Shown: positions 25,311 to 33,859 of the stretch, in pieces
How the letters are laid out: each line of letters starts with the position of its first letter
How positions within the stretch are numbered: the stretch's first letter is position 1
Source of the DNA: Candidatus Hydrogenedentota bacterium
Lineage (GTDB): Bacteria > Hydrogenedentota > Hydrogenedentia > Hydrogenedentales > JAEUWI01
NCBI GenBank assembly: GCA_016791475.1
Contig: JAEUWI010000034.1
Span: forward strand, 19,502 to 83,501
DNA: 64,000 nt
Reading direction: 5' to 3'
Translations under genes and position numbers: made by a program
Notes under the pieces: model-generated
The model's database searches: none
Seen by the model: the letters and a program-made list of their open reading frames with translations, nothing else
What the model was told of the DNA's origin: nothing

Positions 25311-25466
25311 CCGTCTTCGGCCGTCGTCGTCGGGTCTCACCCCGGCACGGGCCCGACGCACGGCGTCCGAAGGCGATAGTTGCGCTCGATTCACCTACTA
25401 CCGGATCGGTTCCGAGTCCGAGGGGCTCTCTTGGGCTTCGGTTGGCCCGCAGGGCCATCGGAAGCC
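25311..25466 (+). repeat. Long structured repeat, copy 1
   Basis: This copy starts CCGTCTTCGG and ends GGCCATCGGAAGCC. It matches 63238-63395 in the same orientation over nearly its whole length, with exact runs over the first ~60 bases and the last ~35. The 3' part folds as a stem, GGCTTCGGTTGGCCC with GGGCCATCGGAAGCC. It resembles a dispersed REP-like or MITE-like element. Confidence 0.85.
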
Positions 25467-25644
25467 GGGTTGTGTGCGCTGGCGCTTTCGGTGGCGACGC
25501 AGGAGCCTCGGAAAGCGGACCGTGTGCGAATGCACCCAGGGCAAGACCCTGCAATATTTGCGAAGCGGTGCAGCGTGTTGATTTGAACAACGTTGCGGGC
25601 CCGGCTCTATGCGATCGAGAAGCCACATCGGGACGTAGCCTTTC

Positions 25645-25827
25645 TTACGCGGCCGCAATTTCGTTCCTTCCAAATGAGAATGTATAAGCGGTGGCCATTG
25701 TCTGGCTACCCAAGTTCTGCCCGCCCAGTGTCTTAAGCGCGTGAACGAGAACGGCGGTCTTGGGCGACAATTCCGAAGTTACCGCTGAGACCCCACAGCC
25801 CTCCCAGCGGGAAACACGCAAGGGCAT
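25645..25827 (-). pseudogene. Fragment of a DUF6088/AbiEi-like antitoxin gene
   Basis: The short frame contains TSELSPKTAVLVHALKTLGG, which aligns with TTGLSPRTALLIHGLKALGE of the DUF6088 protein at 3658-4278. Sequence on either side does not match the family, so only a ~30-residue core survives. It is a remnant of a second antitoxin gene. Confidence 0.6.
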
Positions 25828-25868
25828 TTGACAGTGCCGGGCAAAGAATCATATAATGGCATGTGATT
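25828..25868 (+). promoter_or_regulatory. Promoter and operator of the first Rrf2 gene
   Basis: The -35 TTGACA (25828-25833) and -10 TATAAT (25852-25857) are 18 bp apart, a near-perfect sigma70-type promoter. The dyad AATCAT-N10-GTGATT (25847-25868) covers the -10 box. The same dyad lies upstream of nnrS, so the Rrf2 protein probably represses both. Confidence 0.7.
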
Positions 25869-25882
25869 AAGGATTTAAAGCT

Positions 25883-26299
25883 ATGATATCCAAAACTGCC
25901 CTTCACACCCTCAAAGCCGTCGTACTGCTGGCCGAGCGGCCGGGGGAGTATCAGGGCGCCGCCCACATCGCCGAGCAGATTGGCGCGCCGCAGAACTACC
26001 TGGGCAAGTTGCTCCAGGGACTCGTCCAGACGGGCATCGTGCATTCGCAGAAGGGGATGGGGGGAGGCTTCTGTCTGGCCCGCAAACCGGAGGAGGTCAC
26101 GCTGTTCGACGTAGTGGACCCGATCGATCATGCCACCCGCTGGGAAGGATGTTTCATGGGAAAAGAGACCTGCGATGCGGCCAATCCCTGCGCGGTACAC
26201 TTTCAGTGGGCGGCGGTGCGCCAAGCCTACTTGAAGATGCTTAAGGAAGCGACCCTGGCGGACATCGTGGAGCATCGCGCCGTGCTGCCGGTGGGGTGA
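25883..26299 (+). CDS. Rrf2 family Fe-S regulator, NsrR-like
   Basis: This 138-aa Rrf2 regulator has an N-terminal winged helix (SKTALHTLKAVVLLAERPG...) with the wing KGMGGGFCLARKPEEVTL. Three cysteines, Cys90, Cys97 and Cys103, have the C-x6-C-x5-C spacing expected for an Fe-S cluster. The gene is directly followed by nnrS, quinol NO reductase and RIC, so NO sensing as in NsrR is the likely role. The promoter carries a dyad overlapping the -10 box, pointing to autorepression. IscR-like or other Rrf2 functions are less likely given the neighbours. Confidence 0.8.
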   Translation: MISKTALHTLKAVVLLAERPGEYQGAAHIAEQIGAPQNYLGKLLQGLVQTGIVHSQKGMGGGFCLARKPEEVTLFDVVDPIDHATRWEGCFMGKETCDAANPCAVHFQWAAVRQAYLKMLKEATLADIVEHRAVLPVG

Positions 26300-26317
26300 A
26301 CGGAATTTTTTTTGGAC

Positions 26318-26342
26318 TATAATCACCTAACAGCATGTGATT
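26318..26342 (+). promoter_or_regulatory. Promoter and operator of nnrS
   Basis: A -10 TATAAT (26318-26323) overlaps the dyad AATCAC-N10-GTGATT (26321-26342). The half-sites and 10-bp spacing match the dyad before the rrf2 gene. The -35 is poor. Confidence 0.62.
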
Positions 26343-26360
26343 ATGCGAGAAGGAGCAGTC

Positions 26361-27806
26361 ATGCGTAACTGGATGAGTGTAAACAAAAAAGAGTATAGCC
26401 CGGTCACAAATCCTGTAGAGATTCTACTCTCCAAGACCGGAATAGACCCCGCCGAGGAGCATGCCCGCGGCCACTTCCGCCCCTTCTTTCTCGCGGGCAT
26501 TGCCATCGCGCTGAGTCTCGGCGCGGTGTGGGGCGCTTGGCTGCTGCTGCGGATTGCGGCCACCGGCTCGTTTACTAGCGTGGGTATTCATCAGGTGAAC
26601 GCCCACGGCCACGCGCAGATATTCGGCTGGGTGGGTTTGTTCGTGATGGGGTTCGCCTATCACATGTTTCCTCGCTTCAAGAATACCCGGCTCGCTTGGC
26701 CCCGTTTGGCCCGATCAACCCTGTGGCTCATGGTCGGCGGGATCCTGCTGCGGGCCGGGGGGGAGGCCTTCATTGACACGTGGCCGGGGCTGTTGGGTGT
26801 GGCGCTGCTCGGGGGAGCGCTGGAAATCGTCGCGGTGCTGGCCTTCGCCGCTGTGCTGATCCGGACCGCGCGTCTCCACGGCAAGCCGCTGGAGGCGTAC
26901 GAGTACTATATTGCCTGTGCCCTCTTCTGGTTCGTGGTGCAGGCGATCTACAGCACGATCCACTTTACCGCACTGGCGACAGCCCCCACGGAAGAGGCCT
27001 TGCTCGCCCGGATCGCGTTGTGGCAGGCCCCCCTGCGGGATCTCCAGATCCACGGCTTCGCCCTGCTTATGATCCTGGGGGTGAGCCACTTCATCCTCGA
27101 CAAGCTCTACCACCTGCCCAGGCCGACCTCGCGGAAGAGCCTGTCGATGTTGGTGCTGATAAACCTCGCCCTGCTGGCAGAAGCGGGGGGCTTCGTGGCG
27201 ATGCGGATCGGAGGGCGCCCGTATGTCGCGGTCTGGTATTTCGGCGTTCTGCTCCTCCTTGGCGCCGTGGCGGCGCTTGTCTGGTCCTGGCGGCTGGACC
27301 AGCCCGTGTGGCGTCCGGATCGGAGCCTCAAATTCATCCGCGCCGCTTATCTCTGGCTCGTGATCTCGCTGGCCATGCTCGTGCTGCTGCCGGCCTACCA
27401 GTTTGGCGTGCTGCGGGTTTTCGCCCCCGAGAGTCAAGCGGCGGCGCTCGGCTTTTCCCACGCCTACTATGGCGCCATCCGCCACGCGGCTACGGTGGGT
27501 TTCATCAGCATGATGATCCTCGGCGTCGCGGCCAAATTCGTGCCAGTCTTCACCGGCGTAGACGGCCGCACCCTGACCCCGCTGTGGGTGCCCTTCCTGC
27601 TGCTGAACACGGGCTGCGCGTTGCGCGTCACTTTTCAGACCCTGACCGACTTCACGCCGCTTGCTTTCCCCGCCGCCGGGGCGAGTGGACTGCTCGAAGT
27701 GGCGGCCCTGGCAATCTGGGGCCTGCACCTGGCGCGGATGATGTACCCGAAAGCGTTGGAGCGCCTCGCACCGAAACTTCCCGCAACGCTGCCGGGCAAT
27801 GTTTGA
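26361..27806 (+). CDS. nnrS: NnrS family membrane protein
   Basis: This 481-aa protein has about twelve hydrophobic segments and the NnrS signatures: HARGHFRPFFLAGIAIALSL near residue 40, HQVNAHGHAQIFGWVGLFVM near 78-97, and HAYYGAIRHAATVGFISMMI near 370-390. NnrS is a heme- and copper-containing inner-membrane protein that protects against nitric oxide stress. The start at 26361 was chosen for GAAGGAG upstream. It lies between the NsrR-like regulator and quinol NO reductase, so it forms part of an NO-response unit. Confidence 0.88.
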   Translation: MRNWMSVNKKEYSPVTNPVEILLSKTGIDPAEEHARGHFRPFFLAGIAIALSLGAVWGAWLLLRIAATGSFTSVGIHQVNAHGHAQIFGWVGLFVMGFAYHMFPRFKNTRLAWPRLARSTLWLMVGGILLRAGGEAFIDTWPGLLGVALLGGALEIVAVLAFAAVLIRTARLHGKPLEAYEYYIACALFWFVVQAIYSTIHFTALATAPTEEALLARIALWQAPLRDLQIHGFALLMILGVSHFILDKLYHLPRPTSRKSLSMLVLINLALLAEAGGFVAMRIGGRPYVAVWYFGVLLLLGAVAALVWSWRLDQPVWRPDRSLKFIRAAYLWLVISLAMLVLLPAYQFGVLRVFAPESQAAALGFSHAYYGAIRHAATVGFISMMILGVAAKFVPVFTGVDGRTLTPLWVPFLLLNTGCALRVTFQTLTDFTPLAFPAAGASGLLEVAALAIWGLHLARMMYPKALERLAPKLPATLPGNV

Positions 27807-27820
27807 TATACTTCTATAAC

Positions 27821-27840
27821 TATTTGGCAATGGGCAAATA
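27821..27840 (+). promoter_or_regulatory. Palindromic site before norB, CRP/FNR-superfamily type
   Basis: TATTTGGCAATGGGCAAATA is a 20-bp near-palindrome. The inner TTGGC-N4-GGCAA resembles the TTGNC-N4-GNCAA sites of NnrR/DNR-type regulators. It lies ~24 bp upstream of the norB start. No matching regulator gene was seen in the window. Confidence 0.42.
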
Positions 27841-27863
27841 TTAAATGCAGATTGGAGGTTGCA

Positions 27864-30176
27864 ATGACGGATCGCAGGTTGTGGATCAGTTTGATCCTGG
27901 TAATGGTGTTGTCCTTCCTGGTGTTGGGCTATTTCGGGTACGACCTGTACCACAAGGCGCCGCCGATCCCGGGGCGGGTGGTGACGGCCGACGGGACGGT
28001 GCTGTTCACCGGGCAGGACATCATGGACGGGCAGAACGTGTGGCAGTCGACGGGCGGGCAGCAAAATGGCACGGTGTGGGGCCACGGCTCCTATGTGGCG
28101 CCGGACTGGTCGGCGGACTTTTTGCACCGGGAGTGCGAATGGCTGCTGGACCACTGGGGTCAGGCGGACTTCGGTAAGCCCTATGCGGAACTGGACCTGG
28201 AGCAGCAGGGCGCGTTGCGCGCGCGGCTGAAGGCGGAGATCCGCACGAACACCCACGATCCGGAGACGGGCGATATCGTGGTGTCCGCGGCGCGGGCGCA
28301 GGCCATCCAGGCGGTGCGCGCGCACTACGAGACGCTGTACAGCGACGATCCGGCGCTGGCGGAACTGCGTGAGGCCTATGCGCTGCCGAACAACGTGCTG
28401 CGCGACGATGAACGCCGCGAGAAGCTGAGCGCCTTCTATTTCTGGGCGGCCTGGGCCTGCGGCACGAACCGTCCCGGCCAGGCAATCACCTACACGCAGA
28501 ACTGGCCGCCGGAGCCGCTGATCGACAACCGCCCGACCGGCTCGAATATCGTGTGGTCGGTGGTCAGCTTCGTGCTGCTGCTGGCGGGCATCGGCGCACT
28601 GGCCTGGTACTATGCGATATTGAAACACGGCGAGCACGAGGATGACGATCTGCCCGCGCACGACCCGCTGATGGGGCAGGAGCCCACGGCGTCGATGCGC
28701 GCGACGCTCAAATATTTCTGGGTGGTGGTCGGACTCATTGTGGTGCAGGTGGGCCTGGGTGCGGTGACGGCGCATTACAGCGTCGAGGGTTCGGGCTTCT
28801 ACGGCATTCCGCTGGCGGAGATCCTTCCCTACGCTGTGACGCGCACGTGGCACACGCAACTGGGCATCTTCTGGATCGCCACGGCCTGGCTGGCCACCGG
28901 CCTGTTCATGGCGCCGGCGGTCTCGGGACACGAGCCCCGCTTCCAGCGGCTGGGCGTCAACGTGCTCTTCGGCGCGCTGTTGCTGATCGTCGTGGGTTCC
29001 ATGTTCGGCACCTGGTACGGCACGCGCCAGCAAATGGGCTATGAGATGAACTTCTGGTTTGGACACCAGGGCTACGAGTACGTCGATCTTGGTCGCTTCT
29101 GGCAGATCTTTCTCTTTGCCGGCCTTTTCATCTGGCTCGGGCTCATGGCGCGCGCCCTCTGGCCCGCGCTGCGGAACCCCGGACCCAACCGCAACCTGCT
29201 CGCGCTCTTCTTCCTCTCCAGCGCCGCGATCGCCCTTTTCTACGGCGCGGGTCTCATGTGGGGGCGGCAGACCAACCTGGCGCTGGCGGAGTACTGGCGC
29301 TGGTGGGTGGTCCATCTTTGGGTGGAAGGCTTCTTTGAGGTCTTCGCTACCGTGATTATCGCGTTCCTCTTCACCCGCATGCGGCTGTTGAACATCCGGA
29401 CCGCGACCTCGGCCGTGCTCTTCGCCACCACCATCTTCCTGGCGGGCGGGATCATCGGCACCTTCCACCACCTCTACTTCACCGGCACGCCCACGGCGGT
29501 GCTGGCGCTCGGCGCAGTCTTCAGCGCGCTGGAGGTGGTGCCGCTGGTGCTTATCGGTTTCGAGGCCTACGAAAACCTCACCCTCAGCCGCGCGCGGCCC
29601 TGGGTCGTGGCCTATAAGTGGCCCATTTACTGTTTCGTCGCCGTGGCCTTCTGGAATCTCGTGGGCGCGGGGATCTTCGGCTTCCTGATCAACCCGCCCA
29701 TCGCCCTGTATTACATGCAGGGTCTCAATACCACCGCCGTTCACGCCCACACGGCCCTCTTCGGGGTCTACGGCATGCTCGGCATCGGGCTGACGCTTTT
29801 CTGCCTGAAGGGGCTGACCCAGCGGCTTATGTGGAAGACCGGCAGCCTCGCTTTTGCCTTCTGGATGATCAACATCGGCCTTGCGCTCATGGTGCTCCTC
29901 AGCGACCTGCCCCGCGGCATCCTCCAGGTCTGGGCCAGCGTAAACGACGGCATGTGGATGGCCCGCTCCGCCGAGTTCATGCAGACCGGCCTGATGGATA
30001 CCCTGCGCTGGATGCGCGTCATCGGCGACACCATCTTCGCCATCGGCATCCTCGCCCTCGCCTGGTTCGTGCTGGGGCTCAAGACCGGCTGGTCCCTGCG
30101 CGATGAGCAGGAAGCCGTCATGGCCACCGACTACCACGAAATCGAAACTGACCGCACCCATCCCGCGGAGCCGTAG
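27864..30176 (+). CDS. norB: Quinol-dependent nitric oxide reductase (qNOR)
   Basis: This 770-aa protein is a single-subunit quinol NO reductase, reducing 2 NO to N2O with electrons from quinol. A first helix is followed by a ~200-residue periplasmic domain (TGQDIMDGQNVWQSTGGQQN onwards), the N-terminal extension that sets qNOR apart from cytochrome c-dependent NorB. The heme-copper oxidase-like core has HTQLGIFWIATAWLATG, WWVVHLWVEGFFEVF, GTFHHLYFTG and TTAVHAHTALFGVYGMLGIG, which supply the heme and FeB histidines. GGAGG lies seven bases before ATG 27864. It probably follows nnrS in an NO-detoxification unit. Confidence 0.93.
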   Translation: MTDRRLWISLILVMVLSFLVLGYFGYDLYHKAPPIPGRVVTADGTVLFTGQDIMDGQNVWQSTGGQQNGTVWGHGSYVAPDWSADFLHRECEWLLDHWGQADFGKPYAELDLEQQGALRARLKAEIRTNTHDPETGDIVVSAARAQAIQAVRAHYETLYSDDPALAELREAYALPNNVLRDDERREKLSAFYFWAAWACGTNRPGQAITYTQNWPPEPLIDNRPTGSNIVWSVVSFVLLLAGIGALAWYYAILKHGEHEDDDLPAHDPLMGQEPTASMRATLKYFWVVVGLIVVQVGLGAVTAHYSVEGSGFYGIPLAEILPYAVTRTWHTQLGIFWIATAWLATGLFMAPAVSGHEPRFQRLGVNVLFGALLLIVVGSMFGTWYGTRQQMGYEMNFWFGHQGYEYVDLGRFWQIFLFAGLFIWLGLMARALWPALRNPGPNRNLLALFFLSSAAIALFYGAGLMWGRQTNLALAEYWRWWVVHLWVEGFFEVFATVIIAFLFTRMRLLNIRTATSAVLFATTIFLAGGIIGTFHHLYFTGTPTAVLALGAVFSALEVVPLVLIGFEAYENLTLSRARPWVVAYKWPIYCFVAVAFWNLVGAGIFGFLINPPIALYYMQGLNTTAVHAHTALFGVYGMLGIGLTLFCLKGLTQRLMWKTGSLAFAFWMINIGLALMVLLSDLPRGILQVWASVNDGMWMARSAEFMQTGLMDTLRWMRVIGDTIFAIGILALAWFVLGLKTGWSLRDEQEAVMATDYHEIETDRTHPAEP

Positions 30177-30204
30177 TGCCCGCGACCCTCGAAAGGAACC
30201 CACT

Positions 30205-30939
30205 ATGAGCACCATCACAGCAACCCAGAGCGTCGGCGAACTCGTTGCCGCGCAGCCCGCTCGCTCGCGGGTCTTTGAAGCCTTCCATATTGACTACTGC
30301 TGCGGCGGCAAGCGATCGCTCGCGGACGCCTGCGACAAGAAAGGAGTGTCCGTGGACACGGTCCTGGATGCCCTCGTGCGCGCGGATTCGCTGCGGGCGT
30401 CGGATGCCCATCTGGACGCGGCCGCCATGCCCCTCGACGCCCTCTGCGACCATATTGTCGAGCGGCACCACGACTACCTGCGGCGCGAACTGCCGCGGCT
30501 GATGCAGATGGCGGACAAGGTCGCGAAGGTGCATGGGGACAACGACCCGCGCCTCGAAGGGGTCGCCGAAACTCTGCGCGGCCTGGCCGGCGAGCTGGAG
30601 GTCCACACGATGAAAGAGGAACGCGTGCTGTTTCCCGTCATCCGCGAACTGGCGCGCCGGGAAGGGCTGCCGCCTATGCCCTTCGGGACGCTGGCCAACC
30701 CGATCCACGCCATGGAAGCCGATCACGACGGGGCGGGCGATGGCCTCGCACGGCTGGCCGACCTGACCGACGACTATACACCGCCGGAATGGGCCTGCAA
30801 TACCTACCAGGCCCTTCTGGACGGCCTGCACGATTTGGAAATGGATTTGCACCAGCATATCCATAAGGAGAACAACGTATTGTTTCCCCGAGCCCTGGAA
30901 GAGGAGAATCGTCGTCGGCCAGCGATGCCTATGTCCTAA
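30205..30939 (+). CDS. ric: RIC-type di-iron protein for Fe-S repair (YtfE/ScdA family), paralogue 1
   Basis: This 244-aa protein has the N-terminal ScdA domain with FEAFHIDYCCGGKRSLADAC (residues 24-43) and a hemerythrin-like four-helix domain. The di-iron ligands appear in HIVERHHDYL, VHTMKEERVLFP, NPIHAMEADHD and HQHIHKENNVLFP. RIC proteins repair iron-sulfur centres damaged by NO. It follows norB by 28 bp and ends just before a strong terminator. A paralogue lies at 32955-33698 under a different operator. Confidence 0.9.
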   Translation: MSTITATQSVGELVAAQPARSRVFEAFHIDYCCGGKRSLADACDKKGVSVDTVLDALVRADSLRASDAHLDAAAMPLDALCDHIVERHHDYLRRELPRLMQMADKVAKVHGDNDPRLEGVAETLRGLAGELEVHTMKEERVLFPVIRELARREGLPPMPFGTLANPIHAMEADHDGAGDGLARLADLTDDYTPPEWACNTYQALLDGLHDLEMDLHQHIHKENNVLFPRALEEENRRRPAMPMS

Positions 30940-30953
30940 GTGAAGAGCCAAGG

Positions 30954-31000
30954 GGGGCCGTCCCCCGTAGTTGGTTGCGGGGGACGGGCCCGTTTCTTTC
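30954..31000 (+). terminator. Rho-independent terminator after ric
   Basis: GGGGCCGTCCCCCG (30955-30968) pairs with CGGGGGACGGGCCC (30978-30991), with one bulge and a 9-nt loop, followed by GTTTCTTTC. It closes the rrf2-nnrS-norB-ric unit. Confidence 0.85.
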
Positions 31001-31266
31001 CCGCCTCACTGAGCAGCTTTGGTTTTTCGAGTTCGACGCATCCATTAAGGAGCTTTTTGGAAGCGATACCCTTCTTGTCCAGTTTGCGTATGGGCGGGTT
31101 GTGTCCGGTAGGGACGGCAACGGAAAGAGCATCCACGTGGGCTTCCACAACTAGCACAAGCCAAATTCGGGAAGGGTGTCGCTCTCGAGGGAAAGTTTGT
31201 GGGCGTTAGGCACCCATTTGCCTCGCATATCGAGAGAATAGCGAGATCGAGAGCTCGTAGTGCCGA
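31001..31266. other. Intergenic region, nothing recognised
   Basis: This convergent spacer lies between ric and the molybdate transporter gene. Short frames on both strands show no family resemblance. No second terminator was found. Confidence 0.4.
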
Positions 31267-32427
31267 CTAAGTAGGAAAGGTGTACCGGGTTGGAAGGTAG
31301 TGGAGGAGTGTACCGGCCACGAATCCGATAGCGAAGCCCTGGGGCAGTGTCATTGCTGCGGTAGCCACGAGCAGCGCGATGAGGAATGCTCGCTGATCGT
31401 TTGCGGTATCTCGTATGAAGGACATGAGCAGGAGCGCTTCAAAGAGGAGAATAATTCCGAGTACGGGTTGAGGAAAGATCCGGATGACGTGTTCCGTAGA
31501 CCCGCCGAAAAAAAGACCGATGACTACGTAGAACGCGCCGTAGAGAATCACTGATCCGCCCGTCCGAGCGCCAAAGGCCGCGTGGCCCGCCAGCCCGCCG
31601 CAGCCGTGGCAGACCGGGATGCCGCTGAAGAAAGGTACGATGAGGTTGATGAGAGAATAGGTCAGCCCAATCTTTTTCAGCGTTTGTGGTCGTTCGGGGA
31701 AGAGGTCCCCGAGGGTCTTGTGAGTCGCTATGATCGAATTGGAAACAGAAAGCGGCAACTGGGGCAGCGCGAGCACGAACAAGCCTGTCCAGATGTCGTC
31801 CGGGAGCGGCGCGTGGGGGCGGGGTAGACGGAAGCCCGCGCCCGCAGCGATGGCGTCGAGGTCGAGATCGAAGCAGACGGCGTAGGCCAGGCCGAGACCG
31901 ATGATGGGGAGGGCGGCGGGGAAGCGCCTGTGTCGGAACAAAGTCACCCCGATAAGGAAGCAGAGCCCGGCCAAGACATAGCCCGGCAGCCCCTCAGAAG
32001 GAACGTATTTGCCCAGCGCGAGGTTGGCGAGCTGGAGGCCGAGGCCCAGTTGAATGCCACGCACCACACAGGGCGGCACGATTCGGGCAATCCAATTAAG
32101 TAGTCCCGTGGCGCTCATGACAAGCATGATGAGCCCGATGGCCAGCCCCGCGCCATAAAGGAGGTCGCCACTGAGTTGGTGGGTGATCACCAGCACGGCC
32201 ATGGCCTTGAGGGGCTGCATCGGCATGGGCAGGCCATATAGCATGCCCGAGAAGGCCTGAGCCAGCCCGAAAACGATGAACACGCTGGCGGCGTCCAGCC
32301 CCGCCGCCGGTATCATGGCCGCAAGCAGGGGTAGGTCGGTCCCAATGTCGCCAAAGCTTCCGGCCAGTTCGTTCCGGTCAAAGCGAATTCGCGCGGGCAG
32401 CCGCGTCGTTTCCGGTGTGCTAAGCAT
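31267..32427 (-). CDS. MOT1-like molybdate (or sulfate) transporter
   Basis: This 386-aa membrane protein has about ten helices and MOT1-family motifs: FDRNELAGSFGDIGTDLPLL (residues 17-36), SGMLYGLPMPMQPLKAMAVL (60-79), LPQLPLSVSNSIIATHKT and VCHGCGGLAGHAAFGART. MOT1 proteins import molybdate and belong near the SulP sulfate transporters. Both nitrate-oxidoreductase operons nearby need molybdenum cofactor, which favours molybdate. It ends a minus-strand unit with ric2 and DUF7009. Confidence 0.85.
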   Translation of the reverse strand: MLSTPETTRLPARIRFDRNELAGSFGDIGTDLPLLAAMIPAAGLDAASVFIVFGLAQAFSGMLYGLPMPMQPLKAMAVLVITHQLSGDLLYGAGLAIGLIMLVMSATGLLNWIARIVPPCVVRGIQLGLGLQLANLALGKYVPSEGLPGYVLAGLCFLIGVTLFRHRRFPAALPIIGLGLAYAVCFDLDLDAIAAGAGFRLPRPHAPLPDDIWTGLFVLALPQLPLSVSNSIIATHKTLGDLFPERPQTLKKIGLTYSLINLIVPFFSGIPVCHGCGGLAGHAAFGARTGGSVILYGAFYVVIGLFFGGSTEHVIRIFPQPVLGIILLFEALLLMSFIRDTANDQRAFLIALLVATAAMTLPQGFAIGFVAGTLLHYLPTRYTFPT

Positions 32428-32533
32428 AGATCCGTTCCCACAGGCCTGGGGGATGCTGCGAAACGGCTTTCACCCAAGATAGTACCGTAGACAAGGGTGG
32501 TTTTTGGGACATTTCGAACGTCTCGTTTCCGAT

Positions 32534-32920
32534 TCAACGGCCCGCGCAGGGGCCCTCCGGATGGGGAAAGGCGTCCCTTTCGTCCTCGCCGGGTCGCTCG
32601 GTAAGACAGGCGTAGTCTTTCTCGATCTTGACCCGAACCATCGCGCCAGGGGCCACGGGGACTTCCACATCCACGCCGACCTGATCGGTCTCGGCCAGTT
32701 CCGCGGCCCACACCGCCGGCAGGCGAACGACAAGCCCGGCGGGCTCCCGAAGTACCTGGAGCGTCGCGCCGGAATGGCGCTCGAGACTGTAGGTGAAAGT
32801 CTCCTCCGGCCCGGTCCCCAGAACGAGGGATTCCGACAGGCGGCCGCATTCGTGTAACTCGGCGACCTCCCGCTGTTGCAGACGGAGCCGCAGACTGTTT
32901 CCCTGAATGCGAAGTTTCAT
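32534..32920 (-). CDS. DUF7009 family protein
   Basis: This 128-aa protein begins MKLRIQGNSLRLRLQQREVA, the typical start of DUF7009, a small family often found near molybdenum-enzyme and nitrogen genes. It continues as a beta-rich domain (FTYSLERHSGATLQVLREPA) and ends with MVRVKIEKDYACLTERPGED. No function is known and no catalytic motif is seen. It sits between ric2 and the molybdate transporter in one transcript. Confidence 0.72.
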   Translation of the reverse strand: MKLRIQGNSLRLRLQQREVAELHECGRLSESLVLGTGPEETFTYSLERHSGATLQVLREPAGLVVRLPAVWAAELAETDQVGVDVEVPVAPGAMVRVKIEKDYACLTERPGEDERDAFPHPEGPCAGR

Positions 32921-32954
32921 GATTCATACTCCTGCGCAGTGATTAAAGCCTGCG

Positions 32955-33698
32955 CTATTCGGTCCCGCCAGGTTCTGTCTCGCCTTTTAGTTTCGCTTCC
33001 AACCGGATCGCTTTGGGGAAAAGGATGTTGTTCTCCTTGTGGACATGGGCGTGCATGTTGCGCTCCAGATCGTGCAGGCCATCCAGCAGCGCCCGGTAGG
33101 TGTTGCAGGCCCAGTCGGGCGGGGTGTAGCCATCGGAGAGGGTACGGAGTTGCTCCAGGGCGTTACCCGCGTCGTCGTGTTCCGCCTCCATCCGGGCGAT
33201 GGGATTCGCGACGCTGCCGAAGCAGGCCGCCACCTCCGCGCCGGTAGCGTCCATCCGGGCAATCGCCGGAAAGAGGATTTCCTCCTCTTTCATCATGTGC
33301 TGGTTCAATTCCAACGTGAACGCTTCGAAGACAGACAGCATCGTCGCGAGTCGCTCGTTGCGGTCGCCGTGTACGCGCTCGACCTTCTGCAGCATCGCAC
33401 CGAGCCGGGGAAGTTCCTGGCGCAAGTATTGGTGGTGCGCTTCGAGAATGTGCTCGATCAGGTTAGCGAGGGTCATGGCACCCGCGTCCGGTTCCTGATC
33501 CTGGGTCGGCTCCGTGGCGAGGGCCGCCAGCAGTTCAAGCACCTGTTCGGACGGCAGCGCCTTCCGGTCGCAAGCCTCCTGCAGGGTCTTCTTACCGCCA
33601 CAGCAGTAGTCGATTCCGAAGCTTTCAAAGAAACGGGAGCGGGCCGGTCGCTCCAGAACGAGTTCGGCAACCGTTCGATCCAACATTGTGGTACTCAT
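32955..33698 (-). CDS. ric: RIC-type di-iron protein (YtfE/ScdA family), paralogue 2
   Basis: This 247-aa protein has the ScdA domain with FESFGIDYCCGGKKTLQEAC (residues 24-43) and a hemerythrin-like domain: HILEAHHQYLRQELPRL, QHMMKEEEILFPAIA, NPIARMEAEHDDAGNAL and HAHVHKENNILFP. Its relationship to the copy at 30205-30939 is clear along the whole length. It is divergent from the second Rrf2 regulator and shares a GTGGA-type operator, so it may serve during nitrate respiration rather than as part of the NsrR unit. Confidence 0.9.
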   Translation of the reverse strand: MSTTMLDRTVAELVLERPARSRFFESFGIDYCCGGKKTLQEACDRKALPSEQVLELLAALATEPTQDQEPDAGAMTLANLIEHILEAHHQYLRQELPRLGAMLQKVERVHGDRNERLATMLSVFEAFTLELNQHMMKEEEILFPAIARMDATGAEVAACFGSVANPIARMEAEHDDAGNALEQLRTLSDGYTPPDWACNTYRALLDGLHDLERNMHAHVHKENNILFPKAIRLEAKLKGETEPGGTE

Positions 33699-33722
33699 AG
33701 CTTCTCTCCTTGGTTGAGTCTC

Positions 33723-33750
33723 TATTATGGACTATTTTATCCACAATATA
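33723..33750. promoter_or_regulatory. Rrf2 operator between ric2 and the second Rrf2 gene
   Basis: ATGGACTATTTTATCCAC (33728-33745) matches the palindrome at 34442-34459 at 13 of 18 positions. It lies ~30 bp upstream of the ric2 start and ~115 bp upstream of the divergent regulator gene. Confidence 0.5.
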
Positions 33751-33859
33751 AACCCCGATGTGAAGCGGTCTATTCCCGGGGCTTCGGTGACCCAAAAACA
33801 GGGGCCTTGACAATCCTTTCTCCGTAACCGATACTTAAGTGGAGGGAAACATCCATAAT

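Larger units (their letters stand above)
25077..25882. other. Intergenic region with a structured repeat and a gene fragment
   Basis: This 800-bp region separates the defence island from the nitrogen island. It contains copy 1 of the long structured repeat (25311-25466), a degenerate DUF6088 fragment (25645-25827), and the promoter of the first Rrf2 gene (25828-25868). Nothing else was recognised. Confidence 0.6.

Noticed and set aside
27864..30176. norB as part of a cytochrome c-dependent NorBC enzyme
   Set aside because: The protein has the long N-terminal periplasmic extension of quinol-dependent NOR and no norC lies nearby.
26715..30218. A 1167-codon open frame on the minus strand opposite nnrS and norB
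   Set aside because: It is low complexity, rich in Arg, Gly and His, and spans two well-supported membrane protein genes on the other strand.
30936..31157. A 73-codon minus-strand frame after ric
   Set aside because: It has no family resemblance and overlaps the strong terminator at 30954-31000.
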